A stretch of 64,000 nt of DNA from Microbulbifer celer (GTDB taxonomy: Bacteria > Pseudomonadota > Gammaproteobacteria > Pseudomonadales > Cellvibrionaceae), in NCBI RefSeq assembly GCF_020991125.1, contig NZ_CP087715.1:3339001-3403000 (forward strand). The letters are read 5' to 3'. This document shows, in pieces, positions 55,882 through 64,000 of this stretch (the first letter of the stretch is position 1; each line of letters opens with the position of its first letter). The notes beneath the pieces were generated by a model that saw nothing but the letters and a program-made list of their open reading frames with translations, was not told where the DNA came from and did not search any database. The translations under genes were made by a program, and so were the position numbers.

Positions 55882-57204
55882 ATGGGCAGAACCCTGACTG
55901 CCGCACTGGCGGTGCTGGTGATCATCCTTATCGCGCTGTTCTTTGTTATTCGCAAGCCGTCGATCGACCCGGTGGAGACGCCACCGCCCTCCTCTTTTGA
56001 CGACGCCGTGATCGAACGCGGCCGGATTCTCGCGGGTATCGGCAACTGCGCCACTTGCCATACCACCACCGATGACAAACCCTACGCCGGGGGGCGGGAT
56101 TTCCCCACGGGATTCGGCAGCCTCTACTCCACCAATATCACTCCTCACCCCCAGGATGGCATCGGCAACTGGTCGCTCGAAGCCTTTGTGCGCTCCATGC
56201 GCGCGGGCATCGCCCGAGACGGCGCCTACCTCTACCCTGCATTCCCTTACACCCATTTCAAAAACCTCACCGATGAAGACCTGGGTGCGCTCTACGCCTA
56301 CCTGATGACGCGGGAGCCGGTGGCCTACACCCCACCGGAAAACAAAATGCACTTCCCCTTCAACCTGCGTTTCCTGCAATGGGGCTGGCAGCTGTTGTTT
56401 TTCGATAAAAAGCCGATGCAGGCCGACCCGCAACAGAGCGACGACTGGAACCGCGGCGCCTATCTGGCGGAGGGCGCCGGCCACTGCACCGCCTGCCATT
56501 CACCGCGCAACGCATTCGGTGCCGAGAAGAAAGACGAAGCCTACGCCGGCGCCCTGGTGGACAACTGGTATGCGCCGGCACTGAATGCAGATCAACCACT
56601 CCCCGTGCACTGGAGTAGCGACACCCTCTACGACTATCTGCGCAACGGGCAATCCGCCTACCAGGGGGTATCCGTGGGCTCCATGGGGGAAGTGGTGCAT
56701 CAGGGACTCGAGCGAGCGCCGGACGGCGATATCCGCGCACTGGCGGTTTACGTGGCCTCCCTCGGCGGCCAGGACCAAACCCCAAACAGCACACGACAGG
56801 CCGCAACACAGGCTGCACAGGTCATTGATGCGGCACACAAACGCACCGACGCAGACCGCAGCCAGGGCGAGAACATCTACATCGCTGCCTGCGCTGCCTG
56901 CCACTACAACGCAGCGGACAACCCCCTCGGTCTGCGCGCCGAGCTGAGCCTCAACAGCGCGGTCACCGCTGCTGATCCCACCAATCTGCTGCGGGTGCTG
57001 CTGCGGGGTATTCCCGCCGATGAAGGAACGCCGGGTATCGTGATGCCGGACTTTGCCAGGCTGAGCGACCGGGATGTGGCCGAGCTTTCGCGATTTCTGC
57101 GCAAGCGCGCGGACCTGCCCCCCTGGGAAGACCTGGAAAAACGCCTGAAAGAATTGCGCCAGCAGCTAGGCACCGTCGCGGCAGATAAGGGAGAGAAGCA
57201 ATGA
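55882..57204 (+). CDS. Three-heme cytochrome c subunit of a molybdenum hydroxylase
   Basis: 440 residues. An N-terminal membrane anchor ([15 protein letters not shown]) is followed by three heme c motifs, C56-A-T-C-H, C202-T-A-C-H and C337-A-A-C-H. Methionines that could be axial ligands follow each. This is the cytochrome subunit that passes electrons from the molybdopterin and FeS subunits encoded directly downstream to the respiratory chain. GAGAGG upstream marks ATG 55882. It overlaps the FeS gene by four bases. Confidence 0.93.
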   Translation: MGRTLTAALAVLVIILIALFFVIRKPSIDPVETPPPSSFDDAVIERGRILAGIGNCATCHTTTDDKPYAGGRDFPTGFGSLYSTNITPHPQDGIGNWSLEAFVRSMRAGIARDGAYLYPAFPYTHFKNLTDEDLGALYAYLMTREPVAYTPPENKMHFPFNLRFLQWGWQLLFFDKKPMQADPQQSDDWNRGAYLAEGAGHCTACHSPRNAFGAEKKDEAYAGALVDNWYAPALNADQPLPVHWSSDTLYDYLRNGQSAYQGVSVGSMGEVVHQGLERAPDGDIRALAVYVASLGGQDQTPNSTRQAATQAAQVIDAAHKRTDADRSQGENIYIAACAACHYNAADNPLGLRAELSLNSAVTAADPTNLLRVLLRGIPADEGTPGIVMPDFARLSDRDVAELSRFLRKRADLPPWEDLEKRLKELRQQLGTVAADKGEKQ

Positions 57205-57698
57205 GCACCAGTTTCCGGATCAACGGCCAGCAGGCGGAAGTGGATGTGCCCGGGGAGACGCCGCTACTGTGGGTAATTCGCGACGATATCGGCTTTACCG
57301 GCACCAAATACGGTTGCGGCATCGGCCTCTGTGGCGCCTGTACAGTACACGTCAACGGCCGCGCCGTGCGCGCCTGCATTACCCCGCTAAGCAGCATCGC
57401 CGGCACCGAGGTCACCACCATCGAAGGCCTGTCACAGAATGGCGAACACCCGCTGGTGCAGGCCTGGGTAGAGACGCAGACACCCCAGTGCGGCTACTGC
57501 CAGCCCGGCCAGATCATGCAGGCAGCGGCAATGCTGAAAGACTTCCCCAATCCCACCGATGAACAGATAGACCATGTGATGAGCGGCAACCTGTGCCGTT
57601 GCATGGCCTATATCCGCATCCGCGAAGCGATCAAACTCGCCGCGGGCCGTATGCGCGCGGACGCCAGAGAAGAAAACCCGGGAGCCGACCATGCTTAA
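57201..57698 (+). CDS. Small (2Fe-2S) subunit of a molybdenum hydroxylase
   Basis: 165 residues, two [2Fe-2S] clusters: the plant-ferredoxin type with C39, C44, C47 and C59 and the helical type with C97, C100 and a C132-R-C134 pair. It matches the small subunit of isoquinoline 1-oxidoreductase and of aldehyde-type dehydrogenases. It carries electrons from the Mo centre to the cytochrome. Genes overlap by four (upstream) and eight bases (downstream), so translation is tightly coupled. Confidence 0.95.
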   Translation: MSTSFRINGQQAEVDVPGETPLLWVIRDDIGFTGTKYGCGIGLCGACTVHVNGRAVRACITPLSSIAGTEVTTIEGLSQNGEHPLVQAWVETQTPQCGYCQPGQIMQAAAMLKDFPNPTDEQIDHVMSGNLCRCMAYIRIREAIKLAAGRMRADAREENPGADHA

Positions 57699-60045
57699 GT
57701 TTCCCCCGAACGCTTCCGCGGACAGCAACTCCCTGGACAACAACTCCCTGGACAGCAATGCCCCCGACCTGAGCCGGCGAGGATTTATTATCGGCATGGC
57801 CGGTGCCGGCCTCACTTTCGCCTTTGCCCGCTCCCCTCTCAGCCTGGCGGACCCGATCGAGTCCGCCAGCCAGATTCTTGCAGAAGGCGCCTTCGAGCCC
57901 ACCATCTGGTATCAGGTACAGAAAGACGGACAAGTCGTGGTGAATATCGCCAAGGCGGAAATGGGCCAGCATATCGGTACCGCCCTCGCCCGTATCGTCG
58001 CCGACGAACTGGAAGCGGACTGGGAACAGGTCACCCTCAACTACGTCGACAGCGATCCCAAATGGGGCATGATGGTGACCGGCGGCAGCTGGTCCGTGTG
58101 GCAGAGCTATCTGCCCCTGAGCCAGGCGGGCGCCGCCGGCCGCATCGCCCTGATTGAGGAAGGCGCCCGTCAAATGGGCGTATCCCCGGACCAGTGCCGG
58201 GCCCGTAGCGGCCGCGTGATCGCCGGCGACCAGTCCATCAGCTACGCAGAGCTGGTGCGCAGCGGCAACATCAGCCGCAGCTTCAGCGAAGACGAGCTGA
58301 AGAAAATGCCGATCAAGCCCGCCTCCCAGCGGCGCCTGATCGGCGGTCCCGCCCAGGCCCTGGATATTCCCGACAAAACCGATGGGAAGGCCCTCTACGG
58401 ACTGGACGCAAAAGTGGAAGGCATGGTCTATGGCCGCCCTCTGGTTCCCCCCACCCGCTACGGTGCCAGTGTAAAAAAACTTGACGACAGTGCCGCCCGG
58501 GAAATTCCCGGCTACCAGAAAACCCTCATTCTCGAAGACCCCTCCGAAACAGTGCCGGGCTGGGCCGTCGCCATTGCCGACAGCTTCCACGCCGCCAACA
58601 TGGCCGCACAGAAAATCAAAGTGGACTGGGCGCCGGGCGAAACCGCCGATATCGATGAAGCGGCGATCCTCGAGCGCGGACGCGAACTGATCGAAAGCCG
58701 CGACGCCGGCGTAGTGGTGGTAAACGACGGCGATGTGGAAAAAGCCTTCGCCGAAGCGGATTCCGCACTGGATGCCGAATACATCACCCACAGCGCCCTG
58801 CACTTCCAGATGGAACCGGTCAACGCCCTGGCCCGGGAAAAGGATGGCATCTGGGAAATCCACACCGGCAACCAGTGGCAGTCCCTGATACTGCCAACCC
58901 TGGCCAAGGCCCTGGGTGTACCCCAGGAAAAAGTGGTGATGAAAACCTATATGCTCGGCGGCGGCTTCGGACGCCGGCTCAACGGCGACTACGCCGTACC
59001 CGCCGCCCTCGCTGCCAAAGCCCTGGGCAGACCGGTAAAACTCGTGCTCACCCGCGAAGACGATATCCGCTTCGACTCCCTGCGCTCCCCCTCCGTACAG
59101 CGCATGCGCATGGCCTTCGACGGCGACAACAACGTCACCGGTATGGAACACCACGCCACCGCCGGCTGGCCCACCCAGGTGATGGTGCCCGACTTCCTTG
59201 CCGAGGGTATCTCCGGTGGCAAGTACGACCCCTTCGCCATCCAGGGCGCCCTGCACTGGTATACCGTTGGCGGCAACCGCCTGCGCGCCATCTCCAACGA
59301 CCTCGCCAACGAGACCTTCCGCCCCGGCTGGCTGCGTTCCGTGGGCTCCGGCTGGGTCAACTGGGCACTGGAATCCTTTATGGACGAAGCCGCCCACAAA
59401 GTGGGCCAGGACCCCATAGAGTTCCGGCTGGAAAAGCTCAAAGCCGAAGGCAAGAACGCCGGCTCCGCCCCCAACGCCGTCGGCGGCGCCTCCCGCCAGG
59501 CCAACGTACTGCGCCGCGTGCGGGAAATCTCCGACTGGAGCAGCGAAATGCCCGCAGACACCGGCCTGGGCGTCGCTACCACCTACGGCCAGGAACGCAA
59601 TATGCCCACCTGGACCGCCTGTGTGGCCCGCGTACGCGTCGACCGCACAACCGGCCGCCCCACCGTAGAAAAAATCACTCTGGTCACCGACGCCGGTACC
59701 GTCGTCCACCCGGACGGCGCCCGTGCCCAGGTGGAAGGCGCCGCTCTCTGGGGCATAAGCCTCGCCCTGCACGAGGGCACCCGCTTTGAAAATGGCCAAG
59801 TGGTGGATACCAACCTCAATACCTACACCCCGCTGCGTATGCGCGATGTGCCGGAAATCGAAATGGAGTTTGTCGAGAGCACCGAGACTCCCGTGGGGCT
59901 TGGCGAGCCCGCCACTACCGTGGTCGGACCGGCGATTGGGAATGCGATCTTTGCGGCGGTGGGTGTGCGGATGCGGACGTTGCCAATTCGGGCAGACGAC
60001 CTTCTACGGGCGCTGCAAGGCGAATCGCCAACACCGGAGCAATGA
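57691..60045 (+). CDS. Molybdopterin-binding large subunit, isoquinoline-oxidoreductase-like
   Basis: 784 residues. A twin-arginine signal S-R-R-G-F-I-I-G-M near residue 30 sends the folded, cofactor-loaded enzyme to the periplasm. Mo-cofactor motifs include G-G-G-F-G-R-R, Q-M-E-P-V-N-A and the late [13 protein letters not shown] with the glutamate that acts as base. It belongs to the IorB type of xanthine dehydrogenase superfamily, which often lacks the FAD subunit and instead uses the cytochrome partner found here. Substrate (an aldehyde or N-heterocycle) is not deducible. Confidence 0.94.
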   Translation: MLKFPPNASADSNSLDNNSLDSNAPDLSRRGFIIGMAGAGLTFAFARSPLSLADPIESASQILAEGAFEPTIWYQVQKDGQVVVNIAKAEMGQHIGTALARIVADELEADWEQVTLNYVDSDPKWGMMVTGGSWSVWQSYLPLSQAGAAGRIALIEEGARQMGVSPDQCRARSGRVIAGDQSISYAELVRSGNISRSFSEDELKKMPIKPASQRRLIGGPAQALDIPDKTDGKALYGLDAKVEGMVYGRPLVPPTRYGASVKKLDDSAAREIPGYQKTLILEDPSETVPGWAVAIADSFHAANMAAQKIKVDWAPGETADIDEAAILERGRELIESRDAGVVVVNDGDVEKAFAEADSALDAEYITHSALHFQMEPVNALAREKDGIWEIHTGNQWQSLILPTLAKALGVPQEKVVMKTYMLGGGFGRRLNGDYAVPAALAAKALGRPVKLVLTREDDIRFDSLRSPSVQRMRMAFDGDNNVTGMEHHATAGWPTQVMVPDFLAEGISGGKYDPFAIQGALHWYTVGGNRLRAISNDLANETFRPGWLRSVGSGWVNWALESFMDEAAHKVGQDPIEFRLEKLKAEGKNAGSAPNAVGGASRQANVLRRVREISDWSSEMPADTGLGVATTYGQERNMPTWTACVARVRVDRTTGRPTVEKITLVTDAGTVVHPDGARAQVEGAALWGISLALHEGTRFENGQVVDTNLNTYTPLRMRDVPEIEMEFVESTETPVGLGEPATTVVGPAIGNAIFAAVGVRMRTLPIRADDLLRALQGESPTPEQ

Positions 60046-60061
60046 CTGAGCCCCGAACAAA

Positions 60062-60094
60062 AAAAGGTTTGCCGGCAGAGCCGGCAAACCTTTT
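60062..60094. terminator. Bidirectional intrinsic terminator
   Basis: AAAAGGTTTGCCGGC pairs with GCCGGCAAACCTTTT around an AGA loop. A/T-rich flanks on both sides let it serve both the hydroxylase operon and the convergent small gene. Confidence 0.93.
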
Positions 60095-60114
60095 CTCTTA
60101 CCGAAGTACAGGTA

Positions 60115-60495
60115 CTACTGCAGATCGGTCACACAGCGGTTGTACTCGTTAATGTACACCTCGCTACCACGGTTGGGCACAGCATTGGATTTGTCCGCTG
60201 CCGCATTACGACAACCTTCGATCTGGTCACCAGTCAGACCTGTCGCAGGCAGTGTCTGGTTACGCTGATACATGTGCGCGGACTGATCACGATGGGCCTG
60301 CACAGTGGGCTGAGGAACCTGATAGAACATGCCAGTATTTTCATTGAAGCGATAAAAGTTATCGCCGCTTTTCCAGTAGGTTTTACCAAGAACCTGGATT
60401 TCGGAACTACCCGCAGGCAGCTGATCCGTTGGTTGCTGTGCTTGAGCAAAACCGGCGAACGTACAAAACAAAACTACAGGAATCAAGTAACGCAT
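60115..60495 (-). CDS. Small secreted protein of unknown function
   Basis: 126 residues from ATG 60495 (AGGAGA upstream). A signal peptide of about 20 residues ends A-Q-A. The mature part has V-L-G-K-T-Y-W-K-S-G-D-N-F-Y-R-F-N-E-N, suggesting a small beta domain, followed by a helical half with two cysteines (I-E-G-C and N-R-C-V) that may form one disulfide. I recognise no family. An extension to 60522 is unlikely. It is convergent with the hydroxylase operon. Confidence 0.8.
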   Translation of the reverse strand: MRYLIPVVLFCTFAGFAQAQQPTDQLPAGSSEIQVLGKTYWKSGDNFYRFNENTGMFYQVPQPTVQAHRDQSAHMYQRNQTLPATGLTGDQIEGCRNAAADKSNAVPNRGSEVYINEYNRCVTDLQ

Positions 60496-60647
60496 GGGAT
60501 ATCTCCTCTTCTCGATGTGCAAGGTAGTCTATGCCCCCGATGTCCGGTTCCCAATGCAAATAGCCCATAAATAACACCGCCGCCCGACTGTGGCTCCACC
60601 CATGATTTACTCCTTTTGCTCCCCGATTTAGCCCTATGACCCCAAAA

Positions 60648-60661
60648 TTGATTTAAATCAA
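60648..60661. promoter_or_regulatory. Perfect FNR-type box upstream of globin gene
   Basis: TTGAT-TTAA-ATCAA matches the FNR/ANR consensus TTGAT-N4-ATCAA at every fixed base. It lies 101 bases before the globin start, which suits activation or repression when oxygen falls. No fnr gene lies in the window. Confidence 0.85.
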
Positions 60662-60761
60662 TTTATAACTTCCCAAGAACGCTAGCATTCGCAGCCATGC
60701 GTCTATCCACGGGCAGGATAAGAACAATTTTGAATGAAAAACCGCATTCAGGGAGAGCAAA

Positions 60762-61160
60762 ATGAACCGTGTCGACAGCGATGTCGTATTCCAGAGCTAT
60801 GGCCGTTGCTGCAATAGTGAACAGTTTTTCATCGACTTCTACGATCACTTTATGGGGAGCTCGGAGGAAATTCGCGCGCTGTTTCGCAATACGGATATGT
60901 CAGCCCAGCGACACCTACTGCGCAATGGCATCATGCAACTGGTGCTACATGCCCGCGGCATGTCGGACACCAAGCTGAAAGCCCTGGGAGAAAGCCACTC
61001 CCGCAGTGGCTACAACATTCGCCCCGAATGGTACGACCTTTGGCTATCGGCACTGCTGACCACCCTGCGCCAGCACGACCCGGAATTTGATGACTCCGTT
61101 TCACAAGCCTGGCAACGGGCCATCGGTCCCGGAATCGATTGTATCCGGCGCGCATACTGA
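60762..61160 (+). CDS. Single-domain globin
   Basis: 132 residues, ATG with GGGAGAG upstream. Globin landmarks: phenylalanine 41 (CD1) in A-L-F-R-N-T-D-M-S, glutamine 49 in the distal E7 position, and proximal histidine 79 in L-G-E-S-H-S-R-S-G. These are the features of Vitreoscilla-hemoglobin/flavohemoglobin-like globins; there is no reductase domain. It probably binds oxygen or nitric oxide and, together with the FNR box before it, fits a low-oxygen or NO response. Confidence 0.9.
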   Translation: MNRVDSDVVFQSYGRCCNSEQFFIDFYDHFMGSSEEIRALFRNTDMSAQRHLLRNGIMQLVLHARGMSDTKLKALGESHSRSGYNIRPEWYDLWLSALLTTLRQHDPEFDDSVSQAWQRAIGPGIDCIRRAY

Positions 61161-61340
61161 ACAACTGGTCACACAAACCCGATTTTCAGCACTGCCAGCC
61201 CCTCTCAAGTCAGAATTCTCTGATATCATCCGCACCACTTTAGTGCGCCCATCGCCACCATAACCAACACGATAAAAGGACCCGACAGGCACACGGACAC
61301 ACCAGTAGACAGACAGCACAGACCGGCAAGGAGTAACGAC

Positions 61341-63209
61341 ATGCCCAGATCAACAGTTGCCAGCAGACGCGATGCCTTCAATTGGGTTATCTGGTTCACT
61401 TTTGCCAACGGACTGTTTGCGCTGCTGCTGGGACTGCTTTATATACAGTGGATCGACATCGCCGATATCGTCACTGCCACTTACGTCAGCGTACTGTATC
61501 CCGGACAGTTCACTATCATCGCCTGGCTGGCAGGGCTGCCGCTACTGCTGTTATCACTGTTGCTGCCGTTTCCACTGACCCGGGTGCTGGCCGTTACTGT
61601 CGCGACAGCGGGAATCAGTATCCTCGCCGTAGATACCGTGGTCTATTCCCTGTACCGCTTTCACCTCTCCAGTTTTGTGCTCGAGCTGGCACTGGGTGCG
61701 GGTGGACAGGCATTTACCCTGTCCCCCACCACGCAGGCAGTCGCTATTGGTGCCGGGCTGATCATACTGTTACTGGAGGTCGGGTTAGCGGCACTGCTGA
61801 AACATTATCGCCCCCGTGCGCGCTGGGCCCGGCTCGCCTTTGCCGGTATGTTTGCCAGCCAACTCTGTGCGCACGGCTGGCACGCCTGGGCGGATGCCAA
61901 TTACGATACCCGTATCACTTCTGTCACGCGTCATCTGCCTCTGTACCATGCCGCTACCGGCAAGCGTCTGATGAAAAAGTGGGGCTTGGTGGATCCGCAG
62001 CGAGCGCGGGGAAACCAGGGCAGCGTCAAGCTGGAAGGCGCCCGCCGCGGACGGCTGAACTACCCTGCCGCACCCATGCAGTGTTCGCCCCCCGAGCCCC
62101 CCATGAACCTTTTGATAGTCGTAATGGACTCGGTGCGCTGGGACCTTCTGGAGCAACAGACCATGCCCACGCTGTGGGACCTGCGCTCTTCCTCTCAGGT
62201 TTTTACGCAGCATTTCAGTAATGGCAATGCGACAAAGCCTGGTCTCTTCACTCTCTTTTACGGCATCCCTGCCAGTTACTGGGATGCGTTCAGTACCGCC
62301 GGTCAGCCGCCGGTGATGATCGAGCGCATGCAAGCGCTGGGTTATGACACCAAGGTGCTGGCGTCGGCGACTCTGGTCAGCCCCGCATTCGATCGCAATA
62401 TATTTTCCTCCATCGACAATCTGCGCCTGGAAACCCCCGGTAAAAAGCCCTGGCAGCGCGATGCCAGGATCACCCGGGACTGGCTCGATTACATGGAACA
62501 GCGTGCGCAGCAAAAAGCAGAAAACCCCTTCTTCGGTTTCCTGTTCTACGACACCACGCACGGATATGAGGTACCGGAGGATTACCCGAAGTTTGAGCCC
62601 TACTGGGACGTCAACCGGTTCGAACTCGATAACGACTTTGATCCGACACCCTTTCTCAATGCCTACCGCACTGCAGGGCACTACGTGGACAATCAACTCC
62701 GCCAGGTGATTGATGATTTGCGAAAGCGCGACCTGCTGGAAAACACCATCGTGGTGGTGACTTCAGATCATGGCGAAGAATTCAATGAACATCGCAAAAA
62801 CTATTGGGGCCATGGCAGTAACTTCGGCGACTACCAGTTACATGTGCCCCTGGTAATCCACTGGCCCGGCAAACAGCCACACACCTACCATCACCGCACA
62901 CAGCATTTTGATGTAGCTCCCGCGCTGGTGCGCAATGCACTGGGGTGCGAGGCCACATCACCGAAAGCGTTCTCCTCGGACTACGGGTTGTTCAATAAAG
63001 GGCGCCTGGGCTGGAACATGTCTCACAGTTATATGGACTACGCGCTGTTGATGCCGGAATACCACCTGGTGAAACACGCCTCCGGCACCGTGGAACTCCT
63101 GGATACCCGGACTCTGGAGCCGGAGAAAAACAGACACATTCCCGGCAATGTTATCCAGGAAGTTTTGCAAGAGATGTCACGGTTTTACCAGTCTGAAGGG
63201 GAGAAGTGA
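61341..63209 (+). CDS. DUF3413/sulfatase-fold inner membrane protein, YejM/PbgA-like
   Basis: 622 residues. Five membrane helices (about 15-185) form the DUF3413 domain; a basic linker (residues 205-240) leads to a periplasmic alkaline-phosphatase-fold domain with N-L-L-I-V-V-M-D-S-V-R-W-D near residue 255, N-G-N-A-T-K-P-G-L-F-T-L-F-Y-G near 295 (threonine at the nucleophile position), and T-S-D-H-G-E-E-F near 475. E. coli YejM controls lipopolysaccharide synthesis by regulating LpxC turnover. Ribosome site: AAGGAG (61328-61333). Confidence 0.9.
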   Translation: MPRSTVASRRDAFNWVIWFTFANGLFALLLGLLYIQWIDIADIVTATYVSVLYPGQFTIIAWLAGLPLLLLSLLLPFPLTRVLAVTVATAGISILAVDTVVYSLYRFHLSSFVLELALGAGGQAFTLSPTTQAVAIGAGLIILLLEVGLAALLKHYRPRARWARLAFAGMFASQLCAHGWHAWADANYDTRITSVTRHLPLYHAATGKRLMKKWGLVDPQRARGNQGSVKLEGARRGRLNYPAAPMQCSPPEPPMNLLIVVMDSVRWDLLEQQTMPTLWDLRSSSQVFTQHFSNGNATKPGLFTLFYGIPASYWDAFSTAGQPPVMIERMQALGYDTKVLASATLVSPAFDRNIFSSIDNLRLETPGKKPWQRDARITRDWLDYMEQRAQQKAENPFFGFLFYDTTHGYEVPEDYPKFEPYWDVNRFELDNDFDPTPFLNAYRTAGHYVDNQLRQVIDDLRKRDLLENTIVVVTSDHGEEFNEHRKNYWGHGSNFGDYQLHVPLVIHWPGKQPHTYHHRTQHFDVAPALVRNALGCEATSPKAFSSDYGLFNKGRLGWNMSHSYMDYALLMPEYHLVKHASGTVELLDTRTLEPEKNRHIPGNVIQEVLQEMSRFYQSEGEK

Positions 63210-63223
63210 AAACGCGGCGGAGG

Positions 63224-63257
63224 ACCAGTCAGGTGCAATCCGCCCTGACTGGTTTTT
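63224..63257 (+). terminator. Intrinsic terminator of the sulfatase-fold gene
   Basis: ACCAGTCAGG pairs with CCTGACTGGT around a 10-base loop, with TTTT following. Confidence 0.9.
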
Positions 63258-63279
63258 CAGCAGCCTGCTAGACGCTGAC

Positions 63280-63684
63280 TTAACCGTCAGTGCTTTCAGA
63301 TTTTTGCGCCTCGCGTAACTGTTCCAGCTTCTTGCTGGTTTCTTCAGCGCTTTCGCGTACGGGCGCAAGGTTATCCAGCTCGCCTTTGTGGCGGAGCGCG
63401 CGCGCTCTCGCTTCTTCTTCCGCACTGTAATCCGGCTGCAGCACCAGCCTGGGACCATTACTGTTAAAGCCAATCAGCACCCAGATAAAGAACAGCAGAC
63501 ACAGAAAACGGATGACCAGGGTACGGTCCAGCAGCCAGTGCATCCCCTGCCCGTGGCTGCGCAGGAAGCGTACCCGCAGGAAGATATTCAGTGCCAGCAG
63601 CACGCAGGCGGCTATCACGATCCAACTGGAGAGACCGCCGAGGGCGGTCATCAGCCAGTTGGCAATCTGCGCATTGAATTCCAT
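63280..63684 (-). CDS. Small membrane protein of unknown function
   Basis: 134 residues with two membrane helices (about 10-37 and 55-75) and a charged, glutamate-rich coiled-coil tail from about 90 on. It begins 9 bases after the SPFH-like gene ends, so both belong to one transcript. Family not recognised; context suggests a partner of a band-7/SPFH membrane protein, though no direct motif proves it. Confidence 0.75.
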   Translation of the reverse strand: MEFNAQIANWLMTALGGLSSWIVIAACVLLALNIFLRVRFLRSHGQGMHWLLDRTLVIRFLCLLFFIWVLIGFNSNGPRLVLQPDYSAEEEARARALRHKGELDNLAPVRESAEETSKKLEQLREAQKSESTDG

Positions 63685-63693
63685 CGATTCCCC

Positions 63694-64000
63694 TCAGCGC
63701 TTGCGTGCGACCTGTTTGACCTGATCGGTAAATACTGCCTGCTGCAGCCCGATGGTGCCCAGCGCTTCCACCGGCACAAACACCTTGTTCTCGGATTCCG
63801 CCATACGATCGAGTACTTCCAGTGTGCGGTAGGCGAGATACTTATCCGTTACTGATTTGGCCAATAGATCATTCACTTCTTTCTGCCCCATGGCTTTTTC
63901 ACGGGCAACCGCGCGGTTCATTTTTTCCCGCTCAAGATCCCGCTCCATCTGGATTTTCTGGATCTCGAACTGGGCCTTTTCCTGTTCGATCAGTTCGCGG
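63694..64000 (-). CDS. C-terminus of an SPFH/band-7-like protein (partial)
   Basis: About 102 residues, open at the right edge of the window. The visible part starts with a coiled-coil (E-K-A-Q-F-E-I-Q-K-I-Q, R-E-K-M-N-R-A-V-A-R-E-K-A) then Y-L-A-Y-R-T-L-E-V-L-D-R-M-A and V-P-V-E-A-L-G-T-I. Such a coiled-coil followed by a short C-terminal cap resembles the tail of prohibitin-like SPFH proteins. The N-terminal SPFH domain lies outside the window, so the name is tentative. Confidence 0.6.
   Translation of the reverse strand, partial: RELIEQEKAQFEIQKIQMERDLEREKMNRAVAREKAMGQKEVNDLLAKSVTDKYLAYRTLEVLDRMAESENKVFVPVEALGTIGLQQAVFTDQVKQVARKR

Noticed and set aside
57631..59799. Long minus-strand open frame of over 700 codons
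   Set aside because: Antisense to the molybdopterin subunit, glycine-rich without motifs; a shadow of high-GC coding sequence.
1..64000. Search for tRNA, rRNA, CRISPR and transposase genes
   Set aside because: No cloverleaf-like T-loop, spaced repeat array or DDE-type transposase was seen by eye in the window.

Overview
This window looks like chromosomal DNA of a marine, aerobic, heterotrophic gammaproteobacterium of the Microbulbifer/Cellvibrionales type. That is inferred from high-GC coding sequence, many secreted or lipid-anchored peptidases, Tsx and cyo genes, and the style of the glycolytic and amino-acid genes; no rRNA or marker gene is present to confirm it. I see no tRNA, rRNA, CRISPR array, transposase or prophage.

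Layout: 0-3.2 kb holds the start of a VOC protein, a nucleobase uptake pair (Tsx-like outer-membrane channel plus NCS2 permease) and a DUF3574 lipoprotein. 3.2-6.2 kb is an AT-richer module of three genes I do not recognise, the most foreign-looking part of the window. 6.2-11.4 kb has an acyltransferase and a LysR regulator divergent from a beta-alanine/omega-amino-acid catabolic pair (class III aminotransferase plus CoA-acylating semialdehyde dehydrogenase), with a palindromic operator candidate between. 11.7-17.3 kb carries two tandem M1 aminopeptidases, one predicted lipoprotein and one secreted. 17.6-29.6 kb contains a DUF2059 protein, a large unknown membrane protein, a lytic transglycosylase with two substrate-binding domains, an outer-membrane-like protein joined to a large EF-hand lipoprotein, a TerC protein, a STAS-like protein and a TonB/TPR gene frameshifted at a run of eight Gs.

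29.7-38.0 kb is metabolic and regulatory: PuuC-type aldehyde dehydrogenase, single-domain asparaginase, a divergent Crp/Fnr-like gene heading a nitroreductase/DMT/GNAT run, a FAH-family hydrolase, serA and rarD. 38.0-39.8 kb is a HipA/HipB toxin-antitoxin pair in toxin-first order, preceded by three operator-like sites spaced exactly 42 bp apart. 39.8-44.6 kb has hydrolases, fba and pgk. 44.8-49.7 kb has an M16 peptidase lipoprotein and a secreted S8 protease. 50.1-55.6 kb is the cyoABCDE quinol oxidase operon, and 55.9-60.0 kb is a molybdenum hydroxylase operon with a three-heme cytochrome. The end holds a small secreted protein, a globin under a perfect FNR-type box, a YejM-like sulfatase-fold membrane protein, and a membrane protein beside an SPFH-like C-terminus.

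Taken together, the region serves protein and nucleobase scavenging (peptidases, Tsx, NCS2), amino-acid and amine catabolism feeding acetyl-CoA, and respiratory electron flow. The most interesting candidates for new biology are the 3.5-6.2 kb module, the phased operators of the HipAB locus with a 12-bp match 23 kb away, the poly-G frameshift and the double-sensor transglycosylase.
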